Part shown: positions 1 to 5,398 of the stretch, one piece after another
How positions within the stretch are numbered: the stretch's first letter is position 1
Layout of the letters: each line of letters starts with the position of its first letter
Assembly: GCA_023394015.1 (NCBI GenBank)
Contig: JAEXBL010000034.1
Coordinates: 1 to 5,398 of the forward strand
From: Pseudomonadota bacterium
GTDB lineage: Bacteria > Pseudomonadota > Gammaproteobacteria > Burkholderiales > Burkholderiaceae_C
DNA length: 5,398 nucleotides
Reading direction: 5' to 3'
Position numbers and translations under genes: made by a program
Notes under the pieces: model-generated
Told to the model about the DNA's origin: nothing
Databases searched by the model: none
Seen by the model: only the letters and a program-made list of their open reading frames with translations

Positions 1-72
1 GCCGCCCATGGACACCCCCGGGGCGGGCGCGAGCGAGGGCCACGGCGTTTTGTCTGTATGGTGGCCATTAGT

Positions 73-76
73 AAGG
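73..76 (+). promoter_or_regulatory. weak ribosome binding site for soxB
   Basis: AAGG lies 10 bases before ATG 87. It is the only Shine-Dalgarno-like run near the start and it touches the alternative TTG at 78, so it argues for ATG 87. The site is weak and slightly far, which would fit translation coupled to an upstream sox gene outside the window, but no upstream coding end is visible. Confidence 0.45.
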
Positions 77-86
77 CTTGAAGCAT

Positions 87-1820
87 ATGAACCTCACCAA
101 ACGCGAATTCATGCAGGTGCTCACCGCCGCCAGCGCGGCCGGCATGGGCCTGGGTCGTTTTGCCAGCGCCAGCGCGCAGACGGCCGCCGAGGGGCTGTAC
201 GACATCCCCAAGTTCGGCAACGTCTCCTTCCTGCACATCACCGACTGCCACGCGCAGCTCAAGCCCATCTACTTCCGCGAGCCCAGCGTCAACCTCGGCG
301 TGGGCGACATGAAGGGCCGCCTGCCGCACCTGGTGGGCGAAGAGCTGCTGAAGGCGGCCAAGGTCAAGCCCGGCACCGCCGAGGCGCACGCGCTGACCTA
401 CCTGGACTTCGAGCAGGCCGCCCAGCGCTACGGCAAGGTCGGCGGCTTTGCGCACCTGGCCACCCTGGTCAAGCGCATGAAGGCCAGCCGCCCCGGCGCG
501 CTGCTGCTGGACGGCGGCGACACCTGGCAGGGCAGCGGCACTTCGCTGTGGACCAAGGGCCAGGACATGGTCGACGCCTGCAAGCTGCTCGGCGTTGACG
601 TGATGACCGGCCACTGGGAATTCACCCTGGGCATGGAGCGGGTGAAGGAGATCGTCGAGAAGGACTTCGCCGGCAAGGTCGACTTCGTGGCGCAGAACAT
701 CAAGACCACCGACTTCGGCGACCCGGTGTTCAAGCCCTACGTCATCAAGCAGATGAACGGCGTGCCGGTGGCCATCGTCGGCCAGGCGTTCCCGTACACG
801 CCCATCGCCAACCCGCGCTACATGGTGGCCGAGTGGGAATTCGGCATCCAGGACGAGAACATGCAGCAGGTGGTGGACGAGGCCCGCGCCAAGGGTGCGC
901 AGGTGGTCGTCGTCGTCAGCCACAACGGCATGGACACTGACCTGAAGATGGCCAGCCGCGTGCGCGGCATCGACGCCATCATGGGCGGCCACACGCACGA
1001 CGGCATGCCCGTGGCCACAGTGGTCAAGAACGCCGGGGGCCAGACGCTGGTGACCAACGCCGGCAGCAACGGCAAGTTCCTCGGCGTGCTCGACTTCGAG
1101 GTCAAGAACGGCAAGGTAGCCGACTACCGCTACAAGCTGCTGCCCGTGTTCGCCAACATGTTGCCAGCCGACAAGGAGATGGACGCGCTCATCACCCAGA
1201 TCCGCGCGCCCTACGAAGCCAAGCTGAGCGAGCAGCTCGCCGTCACCGAAGGCCTGCTCTACCGCCGCGGCAACTTCAACGGCACCGGCGACCAACTCAT
1301 CGTCGACGCGCTGATGGAGGTGCAGGGCGCCGACCTGGCCTTCTCGCCCGGCTTCCGCTGGGGCACCACCCTGCTGCCCGGCCAGCCCATCACGCGCGAA
1401 TGGCTGCTGGACATGACCGCGACCACCTACAGCTACGCCACCCTGACCGAGATGAAGGGCGACATGATCAAGACCGTGCTGGAAGACGTGGCCGACAACC
1501 TGTTCAACCCCGACCCCTACTACCAGCAGGGCGGCGACATGGTGCGCGTGGGTGGCCTCACCTACGCCTGCAACCCGCTGGAGGGCATGGGCAAGCGCAT
1601 CAGCGACATGCGCCTGAAGGGCGAGCTGATCGACCCCGACAAGACCTACAAGGTCGCCGGCTGGGCCCCCGTGGCCGAAGACGCCGCCAAGGCCGGCCAC
1701 CCCATGGTGTGGGACCTGGTCGAGCAATGGCTCAAGGCGCGCGGCGGCAAGGTGTCGGCGCGCAAGCTGAACCAGCCCAAGCTGACCGGCGGGCTGCCCA
1801 ATCCGGGTTTTGCGGGCTGA
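87..1820 (+). CDS. soxB: SoxB, periplasmic thiosulfohydrolase of the Sox sulfur-oxidation system
   Basis: SoxB releases sulfate from the sulfone end of the thiosulfonate carried on the SoxY swinging arm of SoxYZ, in the periplasm. The 577-residue product has the usual SoxB length and the 5'-nucleotidase/calcineurin-like fold motifs in order: HITDCHAQ (D53, H55), LLDGGDTW (D145), GHWEFTLG (H176; SoxB-type GHWE in place of the GNHE of nucleotidases), VSHNGMD (H279) and GGHTHDG (H302, H304). These should ligate two metals, manganese in characterised SoxB. The C-terminal half carries the SoxB hallmark NLFNPDPYYQQGGDMVR at about residues 471-487. Residues 1-30 form a Tat-like signal, TKREFMQ followed by a hydrophobic stretch, with likely cleavage after ASA. 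The motif has KR instead of RR. I chose ATG 87 because an AAGG sits 10 bases upstream; the in-frame TTG at 78 would leave no room for a ribosome site and adds only three residues. A hairpin follows the stop, so it probably ends a sox operon whose other genes lie to the left. Confidence 0.96.
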   Translation: MNLTKREFMQVLTAASAAGMGLGRFASASAQTAAEGLYDIPKFGNVSFLHITDCHAQLKPIYFREPSVNLGVGDMKGRLPHLVGEELLKAAKVKPGTAEAHALTYLDFEQAAQRYGKVGGFAHLATLVKRMKASRPGALLLDGGDTWQGSGTSLWTKGQDMVDACKLLGVDVMTGHWEFTLGMERVKEIVEKDFAGKVDFVAQNIKTTDFGDPVFKPYVIKQMNGVPVAIVGQAFPYTPIANPRYMVAEWEFGIQDENMQQVVDEARAKGAQVVVVVSHNGMDTDLKMASRVRGIDAIMGGHTHDGMPVATVVKNAGGQTLVTNAGSNGKFLGVLDFEVKNGKVADYRYKLLPVFANMLPADKEMDALITQIRAPYEAKLSEQLAVTEGLLYRRGNFNGTGDQLIVDALMEVQGADLAFSPGFRWGTTLLPGQPITREWLLDMTATTYSYATLTEMKGDMIKTVLEDVADNLFNPDPYYQQGGDMVRVGGLTYACNPLEGMGKRISDMRLKGELIDPDKTYKVAGWAPVAEDAAKAGHPMVWDLVEQWLKARGGKVSARKLNQPKLTGGLPNPGFAG

Positions 1821-1843
1821 GCACTGGCGCCTGCGATCTGATG

Positions 1844-1868
1844 AACGGCGGCCCTGGTGGCCGCCGTT
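1844..1868 (+). terminator. hairpin after soxB, probable terminator
   Basis: AACGGCGGCC and GGCCGCCGTT form a perfect 10-bp stem around the 5-base loop CTGGT, starting 23 bases after the soxB stop. The stem is very GC-rich. The following bases (GCTATTG) hold only scattered T residues, so it is not a textbook intrinsic terminator. It may act weakly, need Rho, or protect the 3' end of the mRNA. A run of five T residues occurs only at 1916-1920. Confidence 0.6.
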
Positions 1869-1920
1869 GCTATTGAAAGAGAAGCTGTTCGCGCTTGATC
1901 GGCAGGCCCCAGAGCTTTTT
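1867..1920. repeat. degenerate intergenic repeat of Comamonadaceae type (tentative)
   Basis: The stretch TTGCTATTGAAAGAGAAGCT, then GTTCGCGCTTGATCGG, then a block ending AGAGCTTTTT, follows the order of a dispersed element that I recall from intergenic regions of Acidovorax-like genomes: GCTAT, A-rich, AGCTG, GCGCTTG, spacer, AGAGGC, T-run. The central GCGCTTG is not matched by a good complementary arm here, so the copy would be decayed. The assignment rests on memory of the pattern and only one copy is present in the window. Confidence 0.35.
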
Positions 1921-1952
1921 GTGAGATGATCCGACGCCTATCGCGGCTCACA
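1920..1952. promoter_or_regulatory. inverted repeat upstream of the lipoprotein gene
   Basis: TGTGAG (1920-1925) and CTCACA (1947-1952) are exact inverted copies separated by 21 bases, ending 16 bases before the lipoprotein ATG. They could be operator half-sites or the base of a leader hairpin. The spacing does not fit the TGTGA-N6-TCACA of CRP/FNR-type sites. A 6-bp match can arise by chance, and I could not find a convincing -35/-10 pair nearby. Confidence 0.2.
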
Positions 1953-1959
1953 TTCTTTT

Positions 1960-1964
1960 GGGGA
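1960..1964 (+). promoter_or_regulatory. ribosome binding site for the lipoprotein gene
   Basis: GGGGA sits 4 bases before ATG 1969, a little close but the only purine-rich run in the leader. It fixes this ATG as the start, which also places the lipoprotein signal peptide exactly at the N-terminus. Confidence 0.55.
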
Positions 1965-1968
1965 ACTG

Positions 1969-2403
1969 ATGATTTCACGTCTTGGCGCTGCACTCTTGCT
2001 TGTCGCGCTCTCTGGCTGCGCGATTACGCAGCAAGTCGATCCAGTCAAGCTGGCCCAGCCCGTTGAAGACCTGTGTCTTGTGCGCAACAGCGAGGTCGTG
2101 CAAGATGGTTTCCACGATGTTTACGTCAAGGTTTTGGAGCGCAAAGGTTTTCGCGTTCGTTCCTTGCCCGACAAGACACCGACAGATGCCTGTCCGCTGC
2201 TGGGCACCTACGAAGCGATATACCGGTGGGATATGGCAATCTATCTCGCTCGAGCGGACTTGCGTATTTATGCCGATGGCAAGGATGCCGGTCGCGCGGT
2301 CTACGATTCGCTTTCTGGAGGTGCAAATATGAGCAAGTTCATTCGCACTGAAGCAAAGCTCACTGAACTCGTCAATCAGCTTTTTTCCTCGGGTCCGCGT
2401 TAG
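1969..2403 (+). CDS. small lipoprotein, Sbal_3080-like, function unknown
   Basis: The 144-residue product starts with a short signal peptide (MISR, then GAALLLVA) ending in the lipobox LSGC at residues 14-17, so Cys17 should be lipidated after signal peptidase II cleavage. Residue +2 is Ala, not Asp, which under the Lol rule predicts the outer membrane. The mature part has two more cysteines, Cys36 (EDLC) and Cys75 (TDAC), which could form a disulfide. It also has YRWDMAIYLARADLRIY at 85-101 and GGANMSKFIRTEAKL at 117-131. This pattern (CPL, YxxxYRWDxAxY, a G-x-A-x-YD stretch, GGxNMxKFI and ending ELVxQLF) matches what I remember of the Sbal_3080 family of lipoproteins, whose role is unknown. 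The gene is about 55% GC by hand count, clearly below its neighbours, which suggests later arrival or relaxed codon use. It stands alone, separated from soxB by a hairpin, and converges on gspE. Confidence 0.85.
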   Translation: MISRLGAALLLVALSGCAITQQVDPVKLAQPVEDLCLVRNSEVVQDGFHDVYVKVLERKGFRVRSLPDKTPTDACPLLGTYEAIYRWDMAIYLARADLRIYADGKDAGRAVYDSLSGGANMSKFIRTEAKLTELVNQLFSSGPR

Positions 2404-2407
2404 CACC

Positions 2408-2438
2408 GTAGGTGGGTAGAACGCAGCGAAGCCCGGCG
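2408..2438. repeat. degenerate GTAGGTGGGT...GCCC repeat-like element (tentative)
   Basis: Immediately after the lipoprotein stop lies GTAGGTGGGTAGAACGCAGC followed by GAAGCCCGGCG. It resembles the common bacterial intergenic motif of the type GTAGG(T)TGGGTAGAGCG-AGCGAAACCCAAC. The GGG and CCC arms can pair with flanking G-T wobbles, but the outer stem is broken, so it would be a decayed copy. It may serve as a weak stem-loop at the end of the lipoprotein transcript. Only one copy is in the window. Confidence 0.3.
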
Positions 2439-2545
2439 CACGTCTTGATCAACGCATTTCCGCTCCACAGTACATCGCCGACGATCTGACCTGTTTGCTA
2501 ATCGAGTTGGTAGCTTCCAGCGCTTGCCAGAAGGGCTTGGCATCT

Positions 2546-2572
2546 GATTCAACGCTGAATGCGCAGCGAATC
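2546..2572 (-). other. small hairpin overlapping the gspE stop
   Basis: On the gspE strand, GATT-CGCTG, loop CGCATT, CAGCG-(TTG bulge)-AATC can fold into a 5-bp inner and a 4-bp outer stem directly across the stop codon. No T-run follows, so I do not call it an intrinsic terminator. A second short inverted pair, TGCCA (2525-2529) and TGGCA (2538-2542), lies just beyond. Both may stabilise the 3' end of the operon mRNA or be chance. Confidence 0.25.
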
Positions 2573-3971
2573 AATCCCGCGTCACCCGCAGCACTTCCTC
2601 GCGGCTGGTGATGCCTTGTGCGATCAGGCGTTCGCCGTCGTCGCGCATCAGCTGCATGCCCTTGGCCAGGGCGGCGGTGCGGATGTCGGCCTCGGGAGCC
2701 TGGCCGTGGATCTGGGCGCGGATGTCGTCGTCTACCACCAGCAGCTCGAACACGCCGGTGCGGCCTTGGTAGCCGGTCTGGCCGCAGGCGTCGCAGCCGA
2801 TGCCGTGGCAAGTGTGGCAGCACTTGCGCACCAGCCGCTGCGCCAGCACGCCGAGCAGCGAGCTCGACAGCAGGAACGGCTCCACGCCCATGTCGATCAG
2901 GCGCGTGACGGCGCTGGCGGCGTCGTTGGTGTGCAGGGTGGCCAGCACCAGGTGGCCGGTGAGCGAGGCCTGGATGGCGATCTGCGCGGTCTCGATGTCG
3001 CGGATCTCGCCGATCATCACGATGTCCGGGTCCTGGCGCAGGATGGCGCGCAGGGCGCGGGCAAAGCTGAGCTCGATGCGCGGGTTGACCTGCGTCTGGC
3101 CGACGCCGGGCAGGTCGTATTCGATCGGGTCTTCCACCGTCATGATGTTGTTGCGGTGGGCGTCCAGCCGCGCCAGGCTGGCGTACAGCGTGGTGGTCTT
3201 GCCGCTGCCGGTGGGGCCGGTGACGAGGATGATGCCGTGCGGCTGGGCGATCAGGCGCTCGAACTTGCGCAGCACCTCGCCCTGCATGCCCACCGCCTCC
3301 AGGCTGAGCTTGCTTTCGCTCTTGTCGAGCAGGCGCAGCACGGCGCGCTCGCCGTGGGCGTTGGGGATGGTGGAGACGCGCACGTCGATGGCGCGCGTGC
3401 CCAGCCGCAGGCTGATGCGGCCGTCCTGCGGCAGGCGCTTTTCGGCGATGTCCAGGTCGGCCATGATCTTCAGGCGCGAGATCAGCGCCGCGTGCAGCGC
3501 GCGGTTGGGCTGCACCACCTCGCGCAGCGCGCCGTCGACGCGAAAGCGCACGCTGCTGTGGCGCTCGTAGGGCTCGATGTGGATGTCGCTGGCGCCGTCG
3601 CGCGCGGCCTGCGTGAGCAGGGCGTTGAGCATGCGGATGATGGGCGCGTCGTCGGCGGATTCGAGCAGGTCCTCGACGGCGGGCAGCTCCTGCATGATGC
3701 GCGACAGGTCGGCATCGCTTTCGACCTCGCTGACCACGGCGGCGGCGCTCGACTCGGTCTGCGAGTACGCGGTGCTGATGCGCTGCGCCAGGGTCTGGGC
3801 GTCGGCCTGCTCCAGAGCCAGCGGCAGGGGGGCGGCGCCGTAGCGGCGCATCACCTCGCTGAGGGCGCTGGCGTCGGGCTGGCCGTCGTGCCACAGCGTC
3901 AGGGCGTGGCCGTCGTCCTCCAGCAGCAGCCGGGCCGTGCGCGCAAAGGCGTAGGGCAGCGGGTAGCGCAT
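2571..3971 (-). CDS. gspE: GspE, type II secretion system ATPase
   Basis: GspE is the cytoplasmic hexameric ATPase that docks on the inner-membrane platform and drives pseudopilus assembly in type II secretion. The 466-residue protein begins [13 protein letters not shown] like the GspE N1E/N2E region. SDIHIEPYE (128-136) and RFRVDG (142-147) mark the N2E domain. The ATPase core shows Walker A GPTGSGKT (252-259), the Asp box [10 protein letters not shown] (276-285), Walker [11 protein letters not shown] (316-325, with catalytic-type E322) and the His box [14 protein letters not shown] (338-351). A tetracysteine zinc site follows at C385, C388, C393 and C396, with an extra C384. Its central loop is only four residues, against roughly thirty in the classical proteins. 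The start ATG lies 5 bases after the gspD stop without a clear ribosome site, so translation is probably coupled. The protein is somewhat shorter than the usual about 500 residues, mostly from that loop and a compact N-terminus. No gspF follows. A PilB-type assignment is less likely given the adjacent gspD and the YAFA N-terminus. Confidence 0.95.
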   Translation of the reverse strand: MRYPLPYAFARTARLLLEDDGHALTLWHDGQPDASALSEVMRRYGAAPLPLALEQADAQTLAQRISTAYSQTESSAAAVVSEVESDADLSRIMQELPAVEDLLESADDAPIIRMLNALLTQAARDGASDIHIEPYERHSSVRFRVDGALREVVQPNRALHAALISRLKIMADLDIAEKRLPQDGRISLRLGTRAIDVRVSTIPNAHGERAVLRLLDKSESKLSLEAVGMQGEVLRKFERLIAQPHGIILVTGPTGSGKTTTLYASLARLDAHRNNIMTVEDPIEYDLPGVGQTQVNPRIELSFARALRAILRQDPDIVMIGEIRDIETAQIAIQASLTGHLVLATLHTNDAASAVTRLIDMGVEPFLLSSSLLGVLAQRLVRKCCHTCHGIGCDACGQTGYQGRTGVFELLVVDDDIRAQIHGQAPEADIRTAALAKGMQLMRDDGERLIAQGITSREEVLRVTRD

Positions 3972-3976
3972 GGCGG

Positions 3977-5398
3977 CTACGGGGTGTTGACCGTGGTGCC
4001 GCCGTAGTAGTTGTTCTCGCCCGAGGCCGGCAGGATCAGCGGCGGCGGCGGGGCCGGGCGCGACCAGGCCTCGGGGTTGGCGGGCACCACGGGCGGCATC
4101 ACAGGTGCCTCGTTCACCTGCAGCACGGCGCTGGGCCGGGGCTGGTTGCTTTGCTGGGCGGCGCGCATCAGGTCGTAGCGGTCCAGCGAATAGCTTTCGG
4201 CGGCGGCGGCGTCGCGCACGATGACGGGCCGCAGAAACACCATCAGGTTGGTCTTGGTCAGCTTGCGGTTCTCGCTCTTGAACAGGTTGCCCAGCACCGG
4301 GATGTCGCCCAGGCCCGGCACCTTGTCGACGCTGGAGTTGTACTGGTCTTCCAGCAGGCCGCCCAGCACCACCACGGCACCGTCGTCCACCAGCACGCTG
4401 GATTCGATGGCGCGCTTGCGGGTGATGGGGCCGGCGGCGGTGGCCGCCTGCAGGTTGGACGACTCCTGGTAGATTACCATCTTGATGGTGCCGTCCTCGC
4501 TGATCTGCGGGCGCACGCGCAAGGTGAGACCCACGTCCTGCCGCTCGTAGGTCTGGAACGGGTTGAGCGTGGTGCCGCCGGCCGCGCCGGTGTTGGTGAA
4601 GCTGCCGGTGACGAAGGGCATGTTCTGGCCGACGACGATCTTGGCCTCTTCGTTGTCCAGCGTGAGCAGGGTGGGGGTGGACAGCACGTTGCCCGCGCCG
4701 GTGCTCTGGATGAAGTTGGCCAGGATGCCCAGCGCGCGCGTGCCCAGCGCCAGGTTGAAGCCGGTGTTGGGCTTGCCAGCCAGCAGGCTGGTGATGCTGC
4801 CGTTGTCACGGTAGCCCAGCGCCGCCGCGGCCATGTCGAAGATGTTGGTGACGTTGCCTCCCGCCCCGGAGGCCCGTCCGGTGGAGTAGTTGGTGCCGAT
4901 CACGCCGACGTTGCTGCCGTTGTGGCCGAACAGCTGCCACTGCACGCCGAAGTCGGCCGCGCGGTCCATGTTGACCTCGGCGATCAGGCTTTCGATGAAC
5001 ACCTGGGCGCGGCGCTGGTCCAGCTTGTCGATGACGGCGCGCAGTTCGCGGTAGATCGGCTCGGGCGCGCTGATGATCAGCGAGTTGGTGGCCGGGTCGG
5101 CCTGGATCTGGCCGCCGGTGGAGGGCTGGTTGCTGGCGGCGGCGTCGATGGTCGGGCCGGTGGTCAGGCTGCTGCCACCCATGCCGGTCGCGCTGCTGCC
5201 CTGGCCGCCTTGCGTGGCCGTCAGCCCGCCGCTGCTTGGCGTGCTGGCCGCGCCGGCGCCGCCCGCCGTGGCGGCCTGCCCCGGCAGCGCTGCCAGCGCG
5301 GCGCGCAGGGTCACGGCCAGCTTGGTGGCGTCGGCGTTCTTCAGGTAGACCACGTGGATGTTGCCGCCGGCGCCGGGCCTGTCCAGGCTGGCGACCAG
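3977..5398 (-). CDS. gspD: GspD, type II secretion outer-membrane secretin (5' end outside window)
   Basis: GspD forms the multimeric outer-membrane channel through which type II substrates leave the periplasm. The visible 473 residues are open to the window edge; the signal peptide and the N0-N2 domains lie beyond it. In visible numbering, [20 protein letters not shown] (13-32) and [20 protein letters not shown] (98-117) are the two halves of an N-domain, best matched to N3. Between them is a 56-residue Gly/Ser/Ala/Thr-rich insertion (42-97). [14 protein letters not shown] (129-142) leads into the secretin core. [20 protein letters not shown] (238-257), [16 protein letters not shown] (288-303), the signature [14 protein letters not shown] (360-373) and [13 protein letters not shown] (382-394) follow. 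The last 55 or so residues are a proline-rich tail, including APPPPL, with no S-domain that I recognise, so how it meets a pilotin is unclear. The apparent GTG at 5353 is an internal valine, because the homology continues upstream of it. gspE follows 5 bases after the stop in the same operon. Confidence 0.95.
   Translation of the reverse strand: MVASLDRPGAGGNIHVVYLKNADATKLAVTLRAALAALPGQAATAGGAGAASTPSSGGLTATQGGQGSSATGMGGSSLTTGPTIDAAASNQPSTGGQIQADPATNSLIISAPEPIYRELRAVIDKLDQRRAQVFIESLIAEVNMDRAADFGVQWQLFGHNGSNVGVIGTNYSTGRASGAGGNVTNIFDMAAAALGYRDNGSITSLLAGKPNTGFNLALGTRALGILANFIQSTGAGNVLSTPTLLTLDNEEAKIVVGQNMPFVTGSFTNTGAAGGTTLNPFQTYERQDVGLTLRVRPQISEDGTIKMVIYQESSNLQAATAAGPITRKRAIESSVLVDDGAVVVLGGLLEDQYNSSVDKVPGLGDIPVLGNLFKSENRKLTKTNLMVFLRPVIVRDAAAAESYSLDRYDLMRAAQQSNQPRPSAVLQVNEAPVMPPVVPANPEAWSRPAPPPPLILPASGENNYYGGTTVNTP

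Noticed and set aside
78..86. TTG start giving SoxB three extra residues
   Set aside because: The only ribosome-site-like AAGG ends one base before it, too close for initiation, and ATG 87 gives a standard Tat signal N-terminus.
8..598. 196-codon plus-strand frame starting before soxB
   Set aside because: It overlaps the N-terminal third of soxB in another frame and turns into an Arg/Gln/His-rich shadow; it shows no family features and does not look like a SoxX or SoxA end.
1920..1952. CRP/FNR-type binding site from TGTGAG...CTCACA
   Set aside because: The half-sites are 21 bases apart rather than 6, so the classical dimer geometry is not met; kept only as a tentative inverted repeat.
1975..2406. 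143-codon minus-strand frame opposite the lipoprotein gene
   Set aside because: The plus strand has a lipobox, a ribosome site and family-like motifs; the antisense product has none and looks like a shadow.
2449..3894. 481-codon open frame on the minus strand, out of frame with gspE
   Set aside because: The part inside gspE is an Arg/Pro/Ala/His-rich frame shadow. Only the last 40 codons beyond gspE are mentioned as a possible remnant.
2559..4007. 482-codon open frame on the plus strand, antisense to gspE
   Set aside because: Its product is a low-complexity Ala/Val/Gly/His/Gln-rich sequence with no motif, and it mirrors the strongly conserved gspE codons. Long antisense open frames are expected in high-GC coding DNA.
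5351..5353. GTG as the gspD start
   Set aside because: The frame stays open to the window edge and reads [17 protein letters not shown] across it, typical secretin N-domain sequence, so this GTG is an internal valine.
1..5398. CRISPR array, tRNA, rRNA, insertion sequence or toxin-antitoxin pair
   Set aside because: No regularly spaced repeats, cloverleaf, transposase motif with terminal repeats, or small overlapping gene pair was seen on either strand.

Overview
The window is high-GC (roughly two thirds G+C in the three large genes). It looks like a betaproteobacterial chromosome, probably Burkholderiales and perhaps Comamonadaceae. That placement rests on the SoxB and GspD/GspE sequence style and on an intergenic block after soxB that resembles, from memory, a repeat scattered through Comamonadaceae genomes. 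No alignment was run, so the taxonomy is inference.

Layout from left to right. Positions 1-86 are a short leader with no recognisable coding end. A complete soxB (87-1820, +) encodes the periplasmic di-metal thiosulfohydrolase of the thiosulfate-oxidising Sox system. It is followed by a perfect 10-bp hairpin (1844-1868) and a degenerate repeat-like block, so soxB appears to be the last gene of its transcript. Next is a small lipoprotein gene (1969-2403, +) of lower GC (about 55% by hand count) that resembles the Sbal_3080-type lipoproteins. A 167-bp convergent intergenic region (2404-2570) holds a degenerate repeat-like stretch and small hairpins. The rest is on the minus strand: gspD (3977-5398, 5' end outside the window) followed 5 bp later by gspE (2571-3971). 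These are the outer-membrane secretin and the cytoplasmic ATPase of a type II secretion system.

The two halves are functionally separate and convergently transcribed. The left half ends a sulfur-oxidation locus, whose periplasmic enzyme is exported by a Tat-type signal with a Lys-Arg rather than Arg-Arg pair. The right half is the end of a type II secretion operon in which gspE is the last gene and gspF does not follow. GspE powers assembly of the pseudopilus, which pushes folded periplasmic proteins through the GspD channel.

I see no evidence of a new multigene system, CRISPR array, mobile element, tRNA or rRNA here. The points most worth a second look are the very short zinc-binding loop of GspE, the low-complexity insertion in GspD, the KR Tat motif of SoxB, the missing gspF, and the lower-GC lipoprotein island with repeat-like flanks.
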